A stretch of DNA of 44,137 nt from Bacteroidetes bacterium ADurb.Bin012 (GTDB lineage Bacteria; Bacteroidota; Bacteroidia; Bacteroidales; TTA-H9). The notes under the pieces are model-generated. The model had not been told where the DNA came from, ran no database searches, and saw only the letters and a program-made list of their open reading frames with translations. This document shows, piece by piece, positions 16,663 to 25,495 of the stretch (its first letter is position 1; the number at the start of each line of letters is the position of its first letter). The stretch lies in NCBI GenBank assembly GCA_002071415.1, contig MWFC01000016.1, positions 1 to 44,137 of the forward strand, given 5' to 3'. Position numbers and translations under genes: made by a program.

Positions 16663-17030
16663 CAACATTGAGATAGATTGCTGTCATATTGAAGTAGCAA
16701 TTTTTTAATCCACATTGACTTGGGAAGAGCTATGACTATATTGAAAGCAGCGAATGCTCATTTCATAGAGATAATTTGTTGTGTTAATTTATACCTTTTC
16801 GATGACCCTCTGATATAGGAACGGAGGATTCTTTACTTAAGGAAAGTGAATCTTTCAGTCAGTGAATGAAAATTTTAAAAGAAGAAATAACTCGTGCGGG
16901 AAGAAGGACAGCAATTTTTAGAATTAAGTTTTTTAGATTAATTTATTGCTTTTCAATGCTTTATATTTAATTTTCTATTCTATGGATAGGATTCGTGAAG
17001 AAGGTGTAATTTTACAACCTGAAAACAATC
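16663..17030. other. Intergenic region between tRNA-Cys and recJ
   Basis: No gene seen. A weak promoter-like TAATTTTA sits at 17007-17014, just before recJ. No clear tRNA terminator was found. Confidence 0.4.
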
Positions 17031-18788
17031 ATGGAAAAAGTCTGGGTTCATAAACCTGCGGGAGATGCTGAAATCATCCGTAATTTGCAGAAGGCCTTGA
17101 ATATAAATGGGGCTTTAGCATCTTTATTGGTTCAGCGGGGAGTTCGTACTTTTGATGAAGCCCGGTCATTCTTTCGGCCTGATCTCGACGATCTTCACGA
17201 TCCTTTTCTGATGAAAGACATGGATCGAGCCATTGAACGGATCGATAAAGCTATCAGGAATCAAGAAAAGATTCTGGTGTATGGTGATTACGATGTTGAT
17301 GGCACTTCGGCCGTAGCCTTGGTTTATACTTTTTTTCATGAATTTTACGACAATATGGGATTTTATATTCCTGATAGATATGCCGAGGGTTATGGAATTT
17401 CATACAAAGCCATAGATTATGCTTCGGAGAATGATTATAGGTTGGTTATTGCACTCGATTGCGGGATTAAGGCCGTAGAAAAGATAAAATGTGCCTGCAC
17501 AAAAAAAATAGATTTTATTATTTGCGACCATCACCGCCCCGGAGATGAGCTTCCTCCGGCGAGTGCCGTGCTCGATCCCAAGCGCTCCGACTGTACTTAT
17601 CCCTATAATGAACTCTCTGGATGTGGAGTAGGCTTTAAACTTATACAAGCATATAGTCGTTTTAAAGGATGGTCATCCCAAGATCTGGTAAAGTACCTCG
17701 ATTTGGTTGCCGTGAGCATTGCGGCAGATATTGTGCAAATTACCGGAGAAAACAGGATACTAGCCTATTATGGATTGAAACTAATCAATTCAAATCCTCG
17801 TCCCGGTATCGAAGCTTTATTGGGAATAAGTGGAATTAAACGGACCAACGAAAAACCCGACAGGATTTTTACCAGAGAATTGAATATAAACGATCTGGTA
17901 TTTATTGTGGGGCCACGCATAAATGCTGCCGGGCGAATCGAAAGCGGAAACAATAGTGTAGAACTTCTTATCTCTCAATCATTAGAAGAAGCCCGAACAC
18001 TTGCCGAACAAATCAACAATTGCAATACAGAACGGCGTAACCTCGACAGCCTCATCACACAGCAAGCTCTGGATATGATTGACGAACAGGAGACTCTGTC
18101 AAAAGCATTTACGACCGTGTTGTATCATCCCAACTGGCATAAGGGGGTGATTGGAATTGTGGCTTCGCGTCTTACCGAAATCTATTATCGACCTACGGTT
18201 ATTCTTTGCAAATCGAATGGATTAATTACCGGTTCGGCTCGGTCTATTAAAGATTTTGATATTTATGATGCCATTGATGCTTGCAGCGATTTGCTCGAAC
18301 ATTTTGGAGGTCATACGTATGCTGCTGGACTTAGCTTAAAACCCGAAAATCTTCCTCGCTTTACTTCAAAATTCGAAGAATATGCGAGAGAAAAATTCAA
18401 TGGCAACCATCCAGCACCCGAAATCGAAATCGACCAGGTTATCAACTTAAGCGATATTACGCCTTCTTTTTTTAATATTCTGAAACAGTTTGCTCCTTTT
18501 GGCCCTGGAAACATGTCACCCATTTTTGCCACGCATAAACTAATGGATACGGGCTATTCGCGTATTGTTGGGAAAAATCATCTCAAATTATCTGTGGTTC
18601 ATCCTCATATCAGCGGATACCCTGTTTCGGGAATTGCTTTCGGTTTGTCGAAATATTTCGAAGATATACAAAAAGGACAACCTTTTAGTATATGCTATCA
18701 TATCGAAGAAAATGAATGGAACGGAAAAACAAACTTGCAGCTTAATGTAAAAGACATTAAATTCGAGCCTCTGGATCATGAGTTTTAA
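17031..18788 (+). CDS. recJ: Single-stranded-DNA exonuclease RecJ
   Basis: A 585-residue DHH/DHHA1 phosphoesterase. Motif I is VYGDYDVDGT (about 83-92), the LDCG motif is near 142, motif III is CDHH (165-168), and the following YPYNELSGCGVGFKL segment is characteristic of RecJ. DHHA1 comes next with GGHTYAAGL near 425, then a C-terminal OB-type domain (about 460-580). It degrades single-stranded DNA 5' to 3' in recombination and mismatch repair and needs Mn or Mg. It stands alone, with tRNA genes on both sides. Confidence 0.95.
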   Translation: MEKVWVHKPAGDAEIIRNLQKALNINGALASLLVQRGVRTFDEARSFFRPDLDDLHDPFLMKDMDRAIERIDKAIRNQEKILVYGDYDVDGTSAVALVYTFFHEFYDNMGFYIPDRYAEGYGISYKAIDYASENDYRLVIALDCGIKAVEKIKCACTKKIDFIICDHHRPGDELPPASAVLDPKRSDCTYPYNELSGCGVGFKLIQAYSRFKGWSSQDLVKYLDLVAVSIAADIVQITGENRILAYYGLKLINSNPRPGIEALLGISGIKRTNEKPDRIFTRELNINDLVFIVGPRINAAGRIESGNNSVELLISQSLEEARTLAEQINNCNTERRNLDSLITQQALDMIDEQETLSKAFTTVLYHPNWHKGVIGIVASRLTEIYYRPTVILCKSNGLITGSARSIKDFDIYDAIDACSDLLEHFGGHTYAAGLSLKPENLPRFTSKFEEYAREKFNGNHPAPEIEIDQVINLSDITPSFFNILKQFAPFGPGNMSPIFATHKLMDTGYSRIVGKNHLKLSVVHPHISGYPVSGIAFGLSKYFEDIQKGQPFSICYHIEENEWNGKTNLQLNVKDIKFEPLDHEF

Positions 18789-18999
18789 TATTGGCCAGAA
18801 CTCAACCCTATACCAATTCTTCTTTCATCCTTATACATTTTTGGTTCTTTTAAGTTTTGATTTCCTTTGCAGTTGCTCATAGCATCTTCGACTGGGAAAC
18901 CTAAACAGAATATTTTATTGGTTTTGAACACATTTGACGATATTGCTCATTTCATTTATGAAACAAATCTTACCATCTATCATTATCCTGGAAAATAGA

Positions 19000-19029
19000 A
19001 AAGCATGCAGGCAAATTCCTGCATGCTTT
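19000..19029. terminator. Hairpin, probable terminator between recJ and the tRNA operon
   Basis: AGCATGCAGG (19002-19011), loop CAAATT, CCTGCATGCT (19018-19027), extended by A/T pairs on both sides. A run of A on the left and T on the right lets it work in both directions. Confidence 0.7.
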
Positions 19030-19053
19030 AATAGATAGGCAGAAGAAATAATG

Positions 19054-19078
19054 AAAAAGACCTCAGCGATGAGAGGCC
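19054..19078 (-). terminator. Terminator of the tRNA operon
   Basis: Minus strand GGCCTC (19078-19073), 8-nt loop, GAGGTC (19064-19059), then five T (19058-19054). It lies 3 nt past the tRNA-Pro end. Confidence 0.75.
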
Positions 19079-19081
19079 TTG

Positions 19082-19155
19082 TCGGGATGACTGGACTCGA
19101 ACCAGCGGCCTCCACGTCCCGAACGTGGCGCGCTAACCAACTGCGCTACATCCCG
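19082..19155 (-). tRNA. tRNA-Pro (CGG)
   Basis: A 74-nt cloverleaf with acceptor CGGGATG/CATCCCG, anticodon arm CCACG-TTCGGGA-CGTGG giving CGG, T arm CTGGTTCGAGTCCAG and discriminator A. No encoded CCA. Second gene of a two-tRNA minus-strand unit. Confidence 0.96.
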
Positions 19156-19201
19156 GGATAAAGAATGTATTCGTACAAAACAAGCTTAAATCGCTGAATT
19201 G

Positions 19202-19275
19202 TGCGCCCACCTGGACTTGAACCAGGGGCCTACTGATTATGAGTCAGTTGCTCTAACCAACTGAGCTATGGGCGC
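19202..19275 (-). tRNA. tRNA with CAU anticodon (Ile2 or elongator Met)
   Basis: A 74-nt cloverleaf with acceptor GCGCCCA/TGGGCGC, anticodon arm ACTGA-CTCATAA-TCAGT giving CAU, and discriminator A. The T arm TGGTTCAAGTCCA resembles tRNA-Ile2, whose C34 is converted to lysidine by TilS. Elongator Met cannot be excluded by eye. It is not initiator Met because the three G-C pairs at the anticodon stem base are absent. Confidence 0.9.
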
Positions 19276-19292
19276 AATTTTTTTTAATAAAT

Positions 19293-19324
19293 TTTGAAAA
19301 CCCGAGTGCAAATTTACATCTTTG
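19293..19324 (+). promoter_or_regulatory. Promoter of the HAD hydrolase gene
   Basis: TTTG (19293-19296), 20 nt, CATCTTTG (19317-19324), one mismatch to TAnnTTTG. It gives a leader of about 43 nt and overlaps the oppositely directed tRNA promoter. Confidence 0.5.
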
Positions 19325-19339
19325 CTCAAAAATATCAAC
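19309..19339 (-). promoter_or_regulatory. Promoter of the tRNA(CAU)-tRNA-Pro operon
   Basis: Minus strand GTTG (19339-19336), 19 nt, TAAATTTG (19316-19309). Transcription would start about 27 nt before the first tRNA. Confidence 0.65.
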
Positions 19340-19373
19340 ATGAACTTTGATAAATATTTAAAATGTATTGAAA

Positions 19374-20024
19374 ATGAACCCTGTTAACAACATTATCTTC
19401 GATTTCGGAGGTGTAATCTTAAACATTGATTATAAGCGTTCTTTGAATGCATTTCTGAAGCTAGGAATTCAATGGGAAGACTCTGCTCTGGAAGGATTTA
19501 ATCGTAGCGACGCTTATATTGGGCTCGAACTTGGGAATATATGCCCTGAAAATTTTTTCGATGAACTGAGAAAATACTTTCCTGAATCTGTTAGCAACAA
19601 ACAACTCAAAGACGCATGGAATGCCATCTTGCTGGATATGCCTCCCGAAAGAGTTGAATTATTGAAAAAAGCAAGCCGGCACTACCGCCTTTTCTTGCTT
19701 AGTAATACCAATCAAATTCATTTCGAAAAGTATACCAGAGATTTTAAATTGCGTTATGGTTACGATTTTGAAGATCTGTTCGAAAAGGCTTATTGGTCTT
19801 TCAGAATTCATCAATCCAAACCCAATCCTGAAATTTTTAAATACGTGCTGGAAGATTCATGTTTGAATGCTGCCGAAACTTTATTCATCGATGATACCCT
19901 TGAAAATGTGCTCAGCGCCAGAAATGCAGGATTAATTCCTTATCATTTGAACCAGAAAGATTTGACAGATTTGTTCGATGAATCGGGAGTGTTAAAACCT
20001 GATTTATTTTTAGAAAATAAATGA
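19374..20024 (+). CDS. HAD-superfamily hydrolase (YihX/subfamily IA type)
   Basis: A 216-residue HAD phosphatase-like protein. Motif I is IIFDFGGVILNID with nucleophile D10 and Gly in place of the second Asp, as is normal for the DFGGV subgroup. Motif II is LLLSNTNQ (Ser/Thr-Asn), motif III Lys is in SKPNPEIFKY, and motif IV is FIDDTLENV (Asp pair). The cap domain is the small helical C1 type at about 16-80. Members related to YihX dephosphorylate sugar phosphates such as glucose-1-phosphate, but the substrate cannot be assigned from sequence. I use ATG 19374; an in-frame TTG lies two codons earlier. Confidence 0.88.
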   Translation: MNPVNNIIFDFGGVILNIDYKRSLNAFLKLGIQWEDSALEGFNRSDAYIGLELGNICPENFFDELRKYFPESVSNKQLKDAWNAILLDMPPERVELLKKASRHYRLFLLSNTNQIHFEKYTRDFKLRYGYDFEDLFEKAYWSFRIHQSKPNPEIFKYVLEDSCLNAAETLFIDDTLENVLSARNAGLIPYHLNQKDLTDLFDESGVLKPDLFLENK

Positions 20025-20387
20025 AGGAAGTCTATGTGATGACTTAATTTCGCAAATATGCAGATTCTTATTAATCATCCAGTAAATGCTTGCCTTACCG
20101 ACTCTTAATTATGCAGCTACTTTTTTCGCTTTGACTTTGTATTTTTAAAATAAGCCATTACAATTTATTTTAGATATTTTTTCGAGCGTTTTCCTGTAAT
20201 GAGAATGCAATATTCAACGGGGCTGTCTTCTTTATTGGCTCTTACACCATCGATATTTGTGGGTTATTTCTTTCAGCGGATTCTATTCGATGTATTGTTT
20301 TGCGGTTTCTTATACCCATACTTCTATTTTCTTTTCGGTATTCTTTTTATTCTATGTGGTAATATTAAGATAAAGCCGGTTCTCATG
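20025..20387. other. Non-coding stretch after the HAD gene
   Basis: No supported gene. A plus-strand open frame at 20199-20480 is antisense to a response-regulator relic and is not accepted. The 3' half may hold further decayed sequence of that relic. Confidence 0.4.
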
Positions 20388-20709
20388 TTACGGGTCCTTC
20401 CTCATATACTCATAAGCAACCTTGTGAATGATATTCTTAGCCACAGCTATGTTTTGCTGTCCGCTTACGATGATCATTAGAATTCTCGAATTATAGCTCC
20501 TTGATTTCCTCGAAAAGTTATGATCCCAAGTGGTCAAGTAAATAATATTCGTGCGAAATTATATTAGGTGCTTCCGGGAGACGCTTTAAAAGCTTTTTAC
20601 CAGAAAACAGGGACACAATTTCAAAATCCCATTCCTTTCTTAAGGCTTCGGAAAGAATTTTTGGTGTAACCATACCATCTTCTATTATAAAAATTTAACA
20701 TATCATCAT
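20388..20709 (-). pseudogene. Relic of a CheY-like response regulator
   Basis: On the minus strand from ATG 20709 the translation passes an early stop, then reads IFIIEDGMVTPKILSEALRK, WDFEIVSLFSGKKLLKRLPE, APNIISHEYYLLDH, stop, LFEEIKEL, stop, and, in another frame, MIIVSGQQNIAVAKNIIHKV then AYEYMRKDP before the final stop at 20388. This matches a receiver domain from end to end: the IFIIDD start, the D-x-x-LxD phosphoacceptor strand (here HEYYLLD, with the Asp replaced), VSGQ for the switch Thr/Ser strand and the AYDYxxKDP Lys strand. With several stops and a frame change it cannot be functional. Confidence 0.75.
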
Positions 20710-20831
20710 TTTGATGCTGTTAGTTTTACATAATTAGAAGGAAATGAAGGGATATAGATAGGAGGTAGGGCTATTAATAAATTTTGAATATACCATTGAC
20801 TGTGTTCTAATTTTCTTTTATAGAAGTCATT

Positions 20832-21809
20832 TCAGGTGAGGCCGGCCTGCATAACATTCTGTAAGAAATCATCAATTTCATGGAAATAATTGAATGTCAT
20901 CAGTTGTGTTCGGATTTTCTTGAAGTTGGGCATTCCCTTGAAATAGCCGCTGTAGTGTTTTCTCATTTCGAGGATAGCTCTGCGTTCGCCTTTTATTTGG
21001 ATGGCTATTTGCAAATGTTCTATCAAAACGTTGATTCTTTCATTAATATTAGGAGGTGGAAGCAAAATTTCAGAATTGAGGAAGGTTTTTACTTCGTCGA
21101 ATATCCAGGGATTGCCAATAGCAGCCCGTCCAATCATTATACCATCTACATGGTAGCGTTCGAGCATGGTTTTAGCGAAATGGGCCGATACGATATCGCC
21201 ATTGCCAATAATGGGAATTTTTATGCGTGGATTTTCCTTTACTTTTCCGATAAGAGTCCAGTCGGCTTCTCCACTAAATAACTGTGAACGAGTTCTGCCA
21301 TGAATGGTAATACCGGCAACTCCGGCATCCTGCAGTCTTTCGGTGATCTCGACAATGGGTTTGTTCGATTCGTCGTAGCCCACTCTGGTTTTGGCCGTAA
21401 CCGGCAAATGAGTGGCCTTCACTACGGCCTGGGTGATTGAGATCATCTTGGGGATGTCGTTAAGAATACCAGAGCCAGAACCCTTGCCTGCGACTTTCTT
21501 TACGGGGCATCCCCAGTTAATATCGATCAAATCGGGTTGAACCGTGGTTGCAATTTTTGCTGCCTCTACCATGCTTGTTGTTTCATTCCCAAAGATTTGT
21601 ATTCCAATAGGCCTTTCTTCTTCTGAAAATTTCAGTTTTTCTAAACTTTTTTCTCCTTCCCTTGTTAAACCTTGCGATGAGATAAATTCTGTGTAAACCA
21701 TATCGGCACCCAACTTCTTGCATATCCTTCGAAACGATGTATCCGTGATATCTTCCATAGGAGCAAGTGCAATAAATGGATAGCTGATTTCCAATGATCC
21801 TATCTTCAT
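20832..21809 (-). CDS. dus: tRNA-dihydrouridine synthase
   Basis: A 325-residue TIM-barrel flavoprotein of the Dus family, closest in pattern to DusB. It starts with PFIALAPMEDITDTSFR, has the catalytic C101 in INWGCPVKKVAGKGSGSG, then TAKTRVGYD, ITIHGRTRSQ, PIIGNGDI and MIGRAAIGNPWIF (FMN phosphate binding), followed by a short helical RNA-binding tail. It reduces specific uridines in the tRNA D-loop with FMN and NADPH. Monocistronic, with no clear promoter box. Confidence 0.93.
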   Translation of the reverse strand: MKIGSLEISYPFIALAPMEDITDTSFRRICKKLGADMVYTEFISSQGLTREGEKSLEKLKFSEEERPIGIQIFGNETTSMVEAAKIATTVQPDLIDINWGCPVKKVAGKGSGSGILNDIPKMISITQAVVKATHLPVTAKTRVGYDESNKPIVEITERLQDAGVAGITIHGRTRSQLFSGEADWTLIGKVKENPRIKIPIIGNGDIVSAHFAKTMLERYHVDGIMIGRAAIGNPWIFDEVKTFLNSEILLPPPNINERINVLIEHLQIAIQIKGERRAILEMRKHYSGYFKGMPNFKKIRTQLMTFNYFHEIDDFLQNVMQAGLT

Positions 21810-22278
21810 AAATGAAACAGTCGCATAAGCATTTTAATTGCTAAGATAGTAAAAAGAAAAAAGCAGCATGAATTAAGAGGTAGAAGGCATTTTGTAGGTT
21901 GGAGAAAAATGTGAAAAGCATTGCGTGAGAAGTATTCCGTGGTCCGGATGGCGAGGTGAAAGCAGATGATGAGATTTTAAGACTGGAACATTTTGAGATT
22001 GGGAAATTTTCCGACCTCCGTTTCACGTTCTTTTGACCACTTCATTAGGAGTGTGACCGTTTTGAATATAAATTTATGGGAGTGTAAATCATTGAAAACT
22101 TATCATAGGAAGTTTGAATTCTTGCCTAATAAATATTTCGAAATGTCGTTAATTACTAGCCATTTGATTGATTTTCACCAGATTTACATAGTTTTTTTTT
22201 TGACTCTTCAACTATTAATCATCAAAATTTGAATTCCAACTTCTAAAATTTACAAATTACTTTCAAAAAAATAATTTT
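21810..22278. other. Intergenic region between divergent dus and GGGP synthase genes
   Basis: About 470 nt with no supported gene. A plus-strand frame at 21993-22232 (79 codons) has a plausible length but no recognisable motif, no promoter box and unremarkable composition. Confidence 0.4.
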
Positions 22279-22286
22279 TATATTTG
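22279..22286 (+). promoter_or_regulatory. -7 box of the GGGP synthase gene
   Basis: TATATTTG matches TAnnTTTG and sits 19 nt before the ATG at 22306. The -33 element is poor. Confidence 0.5.
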
Positions 22287-22305
22287 CACCTTAGAGCATA
22301 GAACC

Positions 22306-23043
22306 ATGGAGGTTTATTCGAAAATATCGGTCAATAGTAGCGAAGGTAAGGGGATGTTTGCCATTTTGATAGATCCCGATAAGATTCATCATAATAGTTT
22401 TAGAACAGTAGCTCATAAAGCTGCTGAAGCAGATGTAGATTTTTTATTTATTGGAGGCAGTTTGCTTAGTGCCGATATTATGGAAGAATGTTTATATGAA
22501 GTTCGATGCGAAACCGATATACCTTTGGTTATTTTCCCGGGCAGTGTTTTCCAAATAAACAAGGCAGCCGATGCCATTTTGCTCTTAAGCTTAATCTCGG
22601 GGAGGAATCCAGAGATGCTTATTGGGAATCACGTAGTTGCCGCACCTTATCTCAAGGCCAGTCAATTAGAAATCATTCCTACGGGTTATATGCTAATTGA
22701 AAGTGGCGTTTCGACTACAGCCTTGTATATGAGCTGCACCTTCCCCATCCCCCATTCTAAAGATGAGATTGCAGTAAATACTGCTATGGCCGGTGAAATG
22801 CTTGGATTGAAATTGATTTATTTGGATGCAGGAAGTGGTGCTACTTCGCCAGTTTCAGCTTCTATGATAACCAAAGTAAAACAAGCTATTGGTATCCCTT
22901 TGATTGTGGGAGGGGGAATCGATACACCCGAAAAAGCTCGTCGGGCCAGAGAAGCCGGAGCCAACCTCGTAGTAGTGGGTAATGCCATCGAAAAAGATTC
23001 GGGGTTAATCCATGAAATAGCTTATGCGATACACGAAATTTAG
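22306..23043 (+). CDS. Geranylgeranylglyceryl phosphate synthase family (PcrB/GGGPS group II)
   Basis: A 245-residue TIM-barrel prenyltransferase. Signature segments are FAILIDPDKIH (D23/D25 region), FIGGSLL, PLVIFPGSVFQI, PTGYMLIESG, YLDAGSGA, PLIVGGGIDTPEKARRA and VVVGNAIEKD. These are the glycerol-1-phosphate and polyprenyl-diphosphate binding elements of the family. Archaeal GGGPS makes the first ether bond of archaeal lipids. Group II enzymes from Bacteroidota have been shown to have GGGPS activity, while Firmicutes PcrB prefers heptaprenyl diphosphate. Sequence alone does not fix the chain length or show where glycerol-1-phosphate comes from. The next gene, hflX, is 190 nt downstream. 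Confidence 0.9.
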   Translation: MEVYSKISVNSSEGKGMFAILIDPDKIHHNSFRTVAHKAAEADVDFLFIGGSLLSADIMEECLYEVRCETDIPLVIFPGSVFQINKAADAILLLSLISGRNPEMLIGNHVVAAPYLKASQLEIIPTGYMLIESGVSTTALYMSCTFPIPHSKDEIAVNTAMAGEMLGLKLIYLDAGSGATSPVSASMITKVKQAIGIPLIVGGGIDTPEKARRAREAGANLVVVGNAIEKDSGLIHEIAYAIHEI

Positions 23044-23233
23044 CATGTGCCTGAAATTGTATGAACAACGATAGAGCTCCCGATCTTTTAATCATTCCCG
23101 ACTGAGAATAATCAACGCTGACACAATTTATAGAATGATTTTTTCCCATTCAATCCAGCCTTCCATGATTTTTTCGAAAAATTTCGAATTGGAATTAAAA
23201 TTGCTTCGTGCATCAAGTGGGAATGGATGATGT

Positions 23234-24397
23234 ATGATTGAAAGGGTTAACAAAAAAGAGACTGCAGTTTTAATAGGATTGATTACGCCGGAACAGCCGG
23301 TGGAAAAATTGAATGAATATCTGGATGAGCTCGAATTTTTAGCCGATACCGCTGGAGCCGATGTTAGAAAAAGATTCGTACAACGTGTTCCTTACCCCGA
23401 TCCGAGAACTTTTGTCGGGAAAGGTAAATTGAAGGAGGTTTTCGATTATGTAGTTGAGAACGCCATAGATCTGATTATTTTTGATGATGAACTTACTGCC
23501 TCACAATTACGAAATTTAGACAGGGAACTTCCGTGCAAAATATTAGATCGTAACAATCTGATCCTTGACATCTTTGCACATAGGGCACGCACCTCCCATG
23601 CCATTGCTCAGGTGGAGCTTGCACAATATGAATACATGCTGCCTCGTCTTGCACGTATGTGGACTCACCTCGAAAAGCAGCGTGGCGGCATTGGATTGAG
23701 AGGACCTGGAGAAAAGGAAATCGAAACTGACCGCCGTTTGATTCGAAAACGTATTGCCTTGTTAAAGAATCAATTGGAACAAATTGACCAGATAAAGCAA
23801 ACTCAGCGCAAATCACGCACTAATCTGGTGAGGGTGGCTCTTGTGGGTTATACGAATGTAGGAAAATCTACCCTGATGAATGTATTGAGCAAATCGAGTG
23901 TATTTGCCGAAGATAAACTTTTTGCAACCCTTGACACCACGGTTCGCCGTGTGGTAATTGATCGAACCCCTTTTTTACTCTCCGATACCGTGGGATTCAT
24001 CCGAAAGTTGCCACATTCGCTCATCGAATCGTTCAAATCTACCTTGGATGAAGTGAGGGAAGCCGACATTTTGCTTCATGTCGCCGATGTATCACACCCT
24101 GCTTTAGAAGAACAAATCGAAATCGTAAAACAAACCCTTATGGAGATTGGAATCCATCAAAAAAATATTATTACTCTTATGAATAAGGCTGACCTTCTTT
24201 TTAAACAATCCTCTGCCGATGATTTGACCTCAAAGGCCATACCCCGCTGGATTATTGATGAAAACCAGCCTTGTTTGTTAATTTCGGCAGTAAAACAACA
24301 AGGAACTCAGCAATTAAAGGAAATTTTGGCAGAAAGAGTACGCCAAATTTATCGCCTTCGCTATCCTTTTAAAACGCGATACGACGATCTGGAATGA
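23234..24397 (+). CDS. hflX: Ribosome-associated GTPase HflX
   Basis: A 387-residue GTPase with the N-terminal HflX domain (about 10-190, including FVGKGKLKEV and the coiled segment with RGGIGLRGPGEKEIETDRRL). The G domain follows: G1 GYTNVGKS (205-212), G2 LDTTVR, G3 DTVGF, G4 NKAD. The short C-terminal part lacks the longer extension seen in some relatives. HflX binds the large subunit and splits stalled ribosomes after stress. It ends in TGA and converges with the transaldolase gene, 15 nt apart. Confidence 0.95.
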   Translation: MIERVNKKETAVLIGLITPEQPVEKLNEYLDELEFLADTAGADVRKRFVQRVPYPDPRTFVGKGKLKEVFDYVVENAIDLIIFDDELTASQLRNLDRELPCKILDRNNLILDIFAHRARTSHAIAQVELAQYEYMLPRLARMWTHLEKQRGGIGLRGPGEKEIETDRRLIRKRIALLKNQLEQIDQIKQTQRKSRTNLVRVALVGYTNVGKSTLMNVLSKSSVFAEDKLFATLDTTVRRVVIDRTPFLLSDTVGFIRKLPHSLIESFKSTLDEVREADILLHVADVSHPALEEQIEIVKQTLMEIGIHQKNIITLMNKADLLFKQSSADDLTSKAIPRWIIDENQPCLLISAVKQQGTQQLKEILAERVRQIYRLRYPFKTRYDDLE

Positions 24398-24412
24398 AAA
24401 CCCATCGAAAAC

Positions 24413-25375
24413 TTAGGAAAAGAAATTGGCTTCCAGAAAATTTTCCAGTTTGATCAAATCGTCCTTAAACCGTCGGATTCCCTCAGCAAGCTTTTCGGTT
24501 GCCATTGCATCTTCGTTAAGATCCCAACGAAAGGATTTTTCATCTGCCGGCAAAGGAGCAATATCCAATTCGGCAGATTTTTTTACGTCGAGCCTGCAAA
24601 CAACCTCCCGCTCCGTATTTTCGAGTTCATATAGTAATGCAGGCGATATGGTCAAAAGATCACAACCAGCTAGGGCAATTACCTGATCTATATTTCGAAA
24701 ACTGGCTCCCATGATTTCGGTAGGATACCCAAATTTCATATAATAATGGAAGATGTCACAAACACTTTTTACTCCAGGATCCTCTTCGATTGGAACATAC
24801 GTAAGCCCTTTCTCTTTTTTGTACCAGTCGAGGATACGGCCGACAAACGGAGAAATAAGGGTCACATGAGCTTCAGCGCATGCCACTGCCTGAATTTTCG
24901 AGAAAAGTAAGGTGAGATTGCAATGAATGCCATCCTTCTCAAGGGCTTCGGCAGCTCTTATCCCTTCCCATGTACTCGCAATCTTGATAAGAATACGTTT
25001 TCTATTCATTCCCGCTTCTTCATATAGATCAATCAAGTGCCTTGCCTTGGAAATGCTTCTTTGTGTATCAAAAGATAATCGGGCATCAACTTCGGTACTT
25101 ACTCGGCCGGGTACAATTTTTAAAATCTCCAGTCAAAACAATAGGGCTATTTCATCCAGACAAATACTCAATTGATGTTTTGGATCAAACGACTTTCGTT
25201 TGGCTATAGAAACAGCTTTTTCGACCAGATAACGGTACTTTTCCTGACAGGCTGCCACATAGATCAATGAAGGATTTGTTGTTGCATCTACAGGGCGATA
25301 AGCCAAAATAGATTCAAAATCACCTATATCGGCTACTACTTTGCTGTATTGTCGAAGTTGCTCAAGGCTGTTCAT
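24413..25375 (-). pseudogene. tal: Transaldolase (TalB type) with an in-frame TGA at codon 81
   Basis: Reading from ATG 25375 the gene is a complete 320-codon TalB-type transaldolase. It begins [20 protein letters not shown], then [11 protein letters not shown], the active-site Lys in [28 protein letters not shown] and [11 protein letters not shown], and ends near the usual 317 residues. The only lesion is TGA at 25135-25133, where E. coli TalB has Gly in the motif I-G-L-E-I-L-K. GGA to TGA would be one change. The frame continues unbroken on both sides. The first product would be 80 residues without the catalytic Lys; restart at ATG 25036 would lack the first strands of the barrel. So it is a recent nonsense mutation, a sequencing error, or rescued by readthrough. 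UGA is a normal stop elsewhere here. Confidence 0.85.
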
Positions 25376-25410
25376 TGCACTTTTAACCAAAATTGAGTTA
25401 TAATTCGTTG

Positions 25411-25418
25411 CAAAAATA
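25411..25418 (-). promoter_or_regulatory. -7 box of the transaldolase gene
   Basis: Minus strand TATTTTTG matches TAnnTTTG, 36 nt before ATG 25375; a weak TTCG lies 21 nt further upstream. Its survival fits recent loss of the gene. Confidence 0.5.
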
Positions 25419-25470
25419 ATGAACCTCTTTCGATTACTTCGAATCATTCCTATCAGTATGGAAAACCCCA

Positions 25471-25478
25471 TATCTTTG
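25471..25478 (+). promoter_or_regulatory. -7 box of lnt
   Basis: TATCTTTG, 17 nt before ATG 25496, giving a very short leader. It is divergent from the transaldolase promoter. Confidence 0.5.
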
Positions 25479-25495
25479 AACCCAAAAATAGAAGG

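Noticed and set aside
18915..19115. Minus-strand frame of 66 codons
   Set aside because: Begins inside the tRNA-Pro gene and runs through two terminator hairpins.
20199..20480. Plus-strand frame of 93 codons, hydrophobic
   Set aside because: Antisense to a recognisable response-regulator relic; no ribosome site or promoter.
21993..22232. Plus-strand frame of 79 codons
   Set aside because: AT-rich, no motif, no promoter box; possible but unsupported.
25133..25135. Glycine recoding of UGA in the transaldolase
   Set aside because: UGA is the normal stop of the DUF2807, NlpC, ECF sigma and hflX genes here, so the genetic code is standard.
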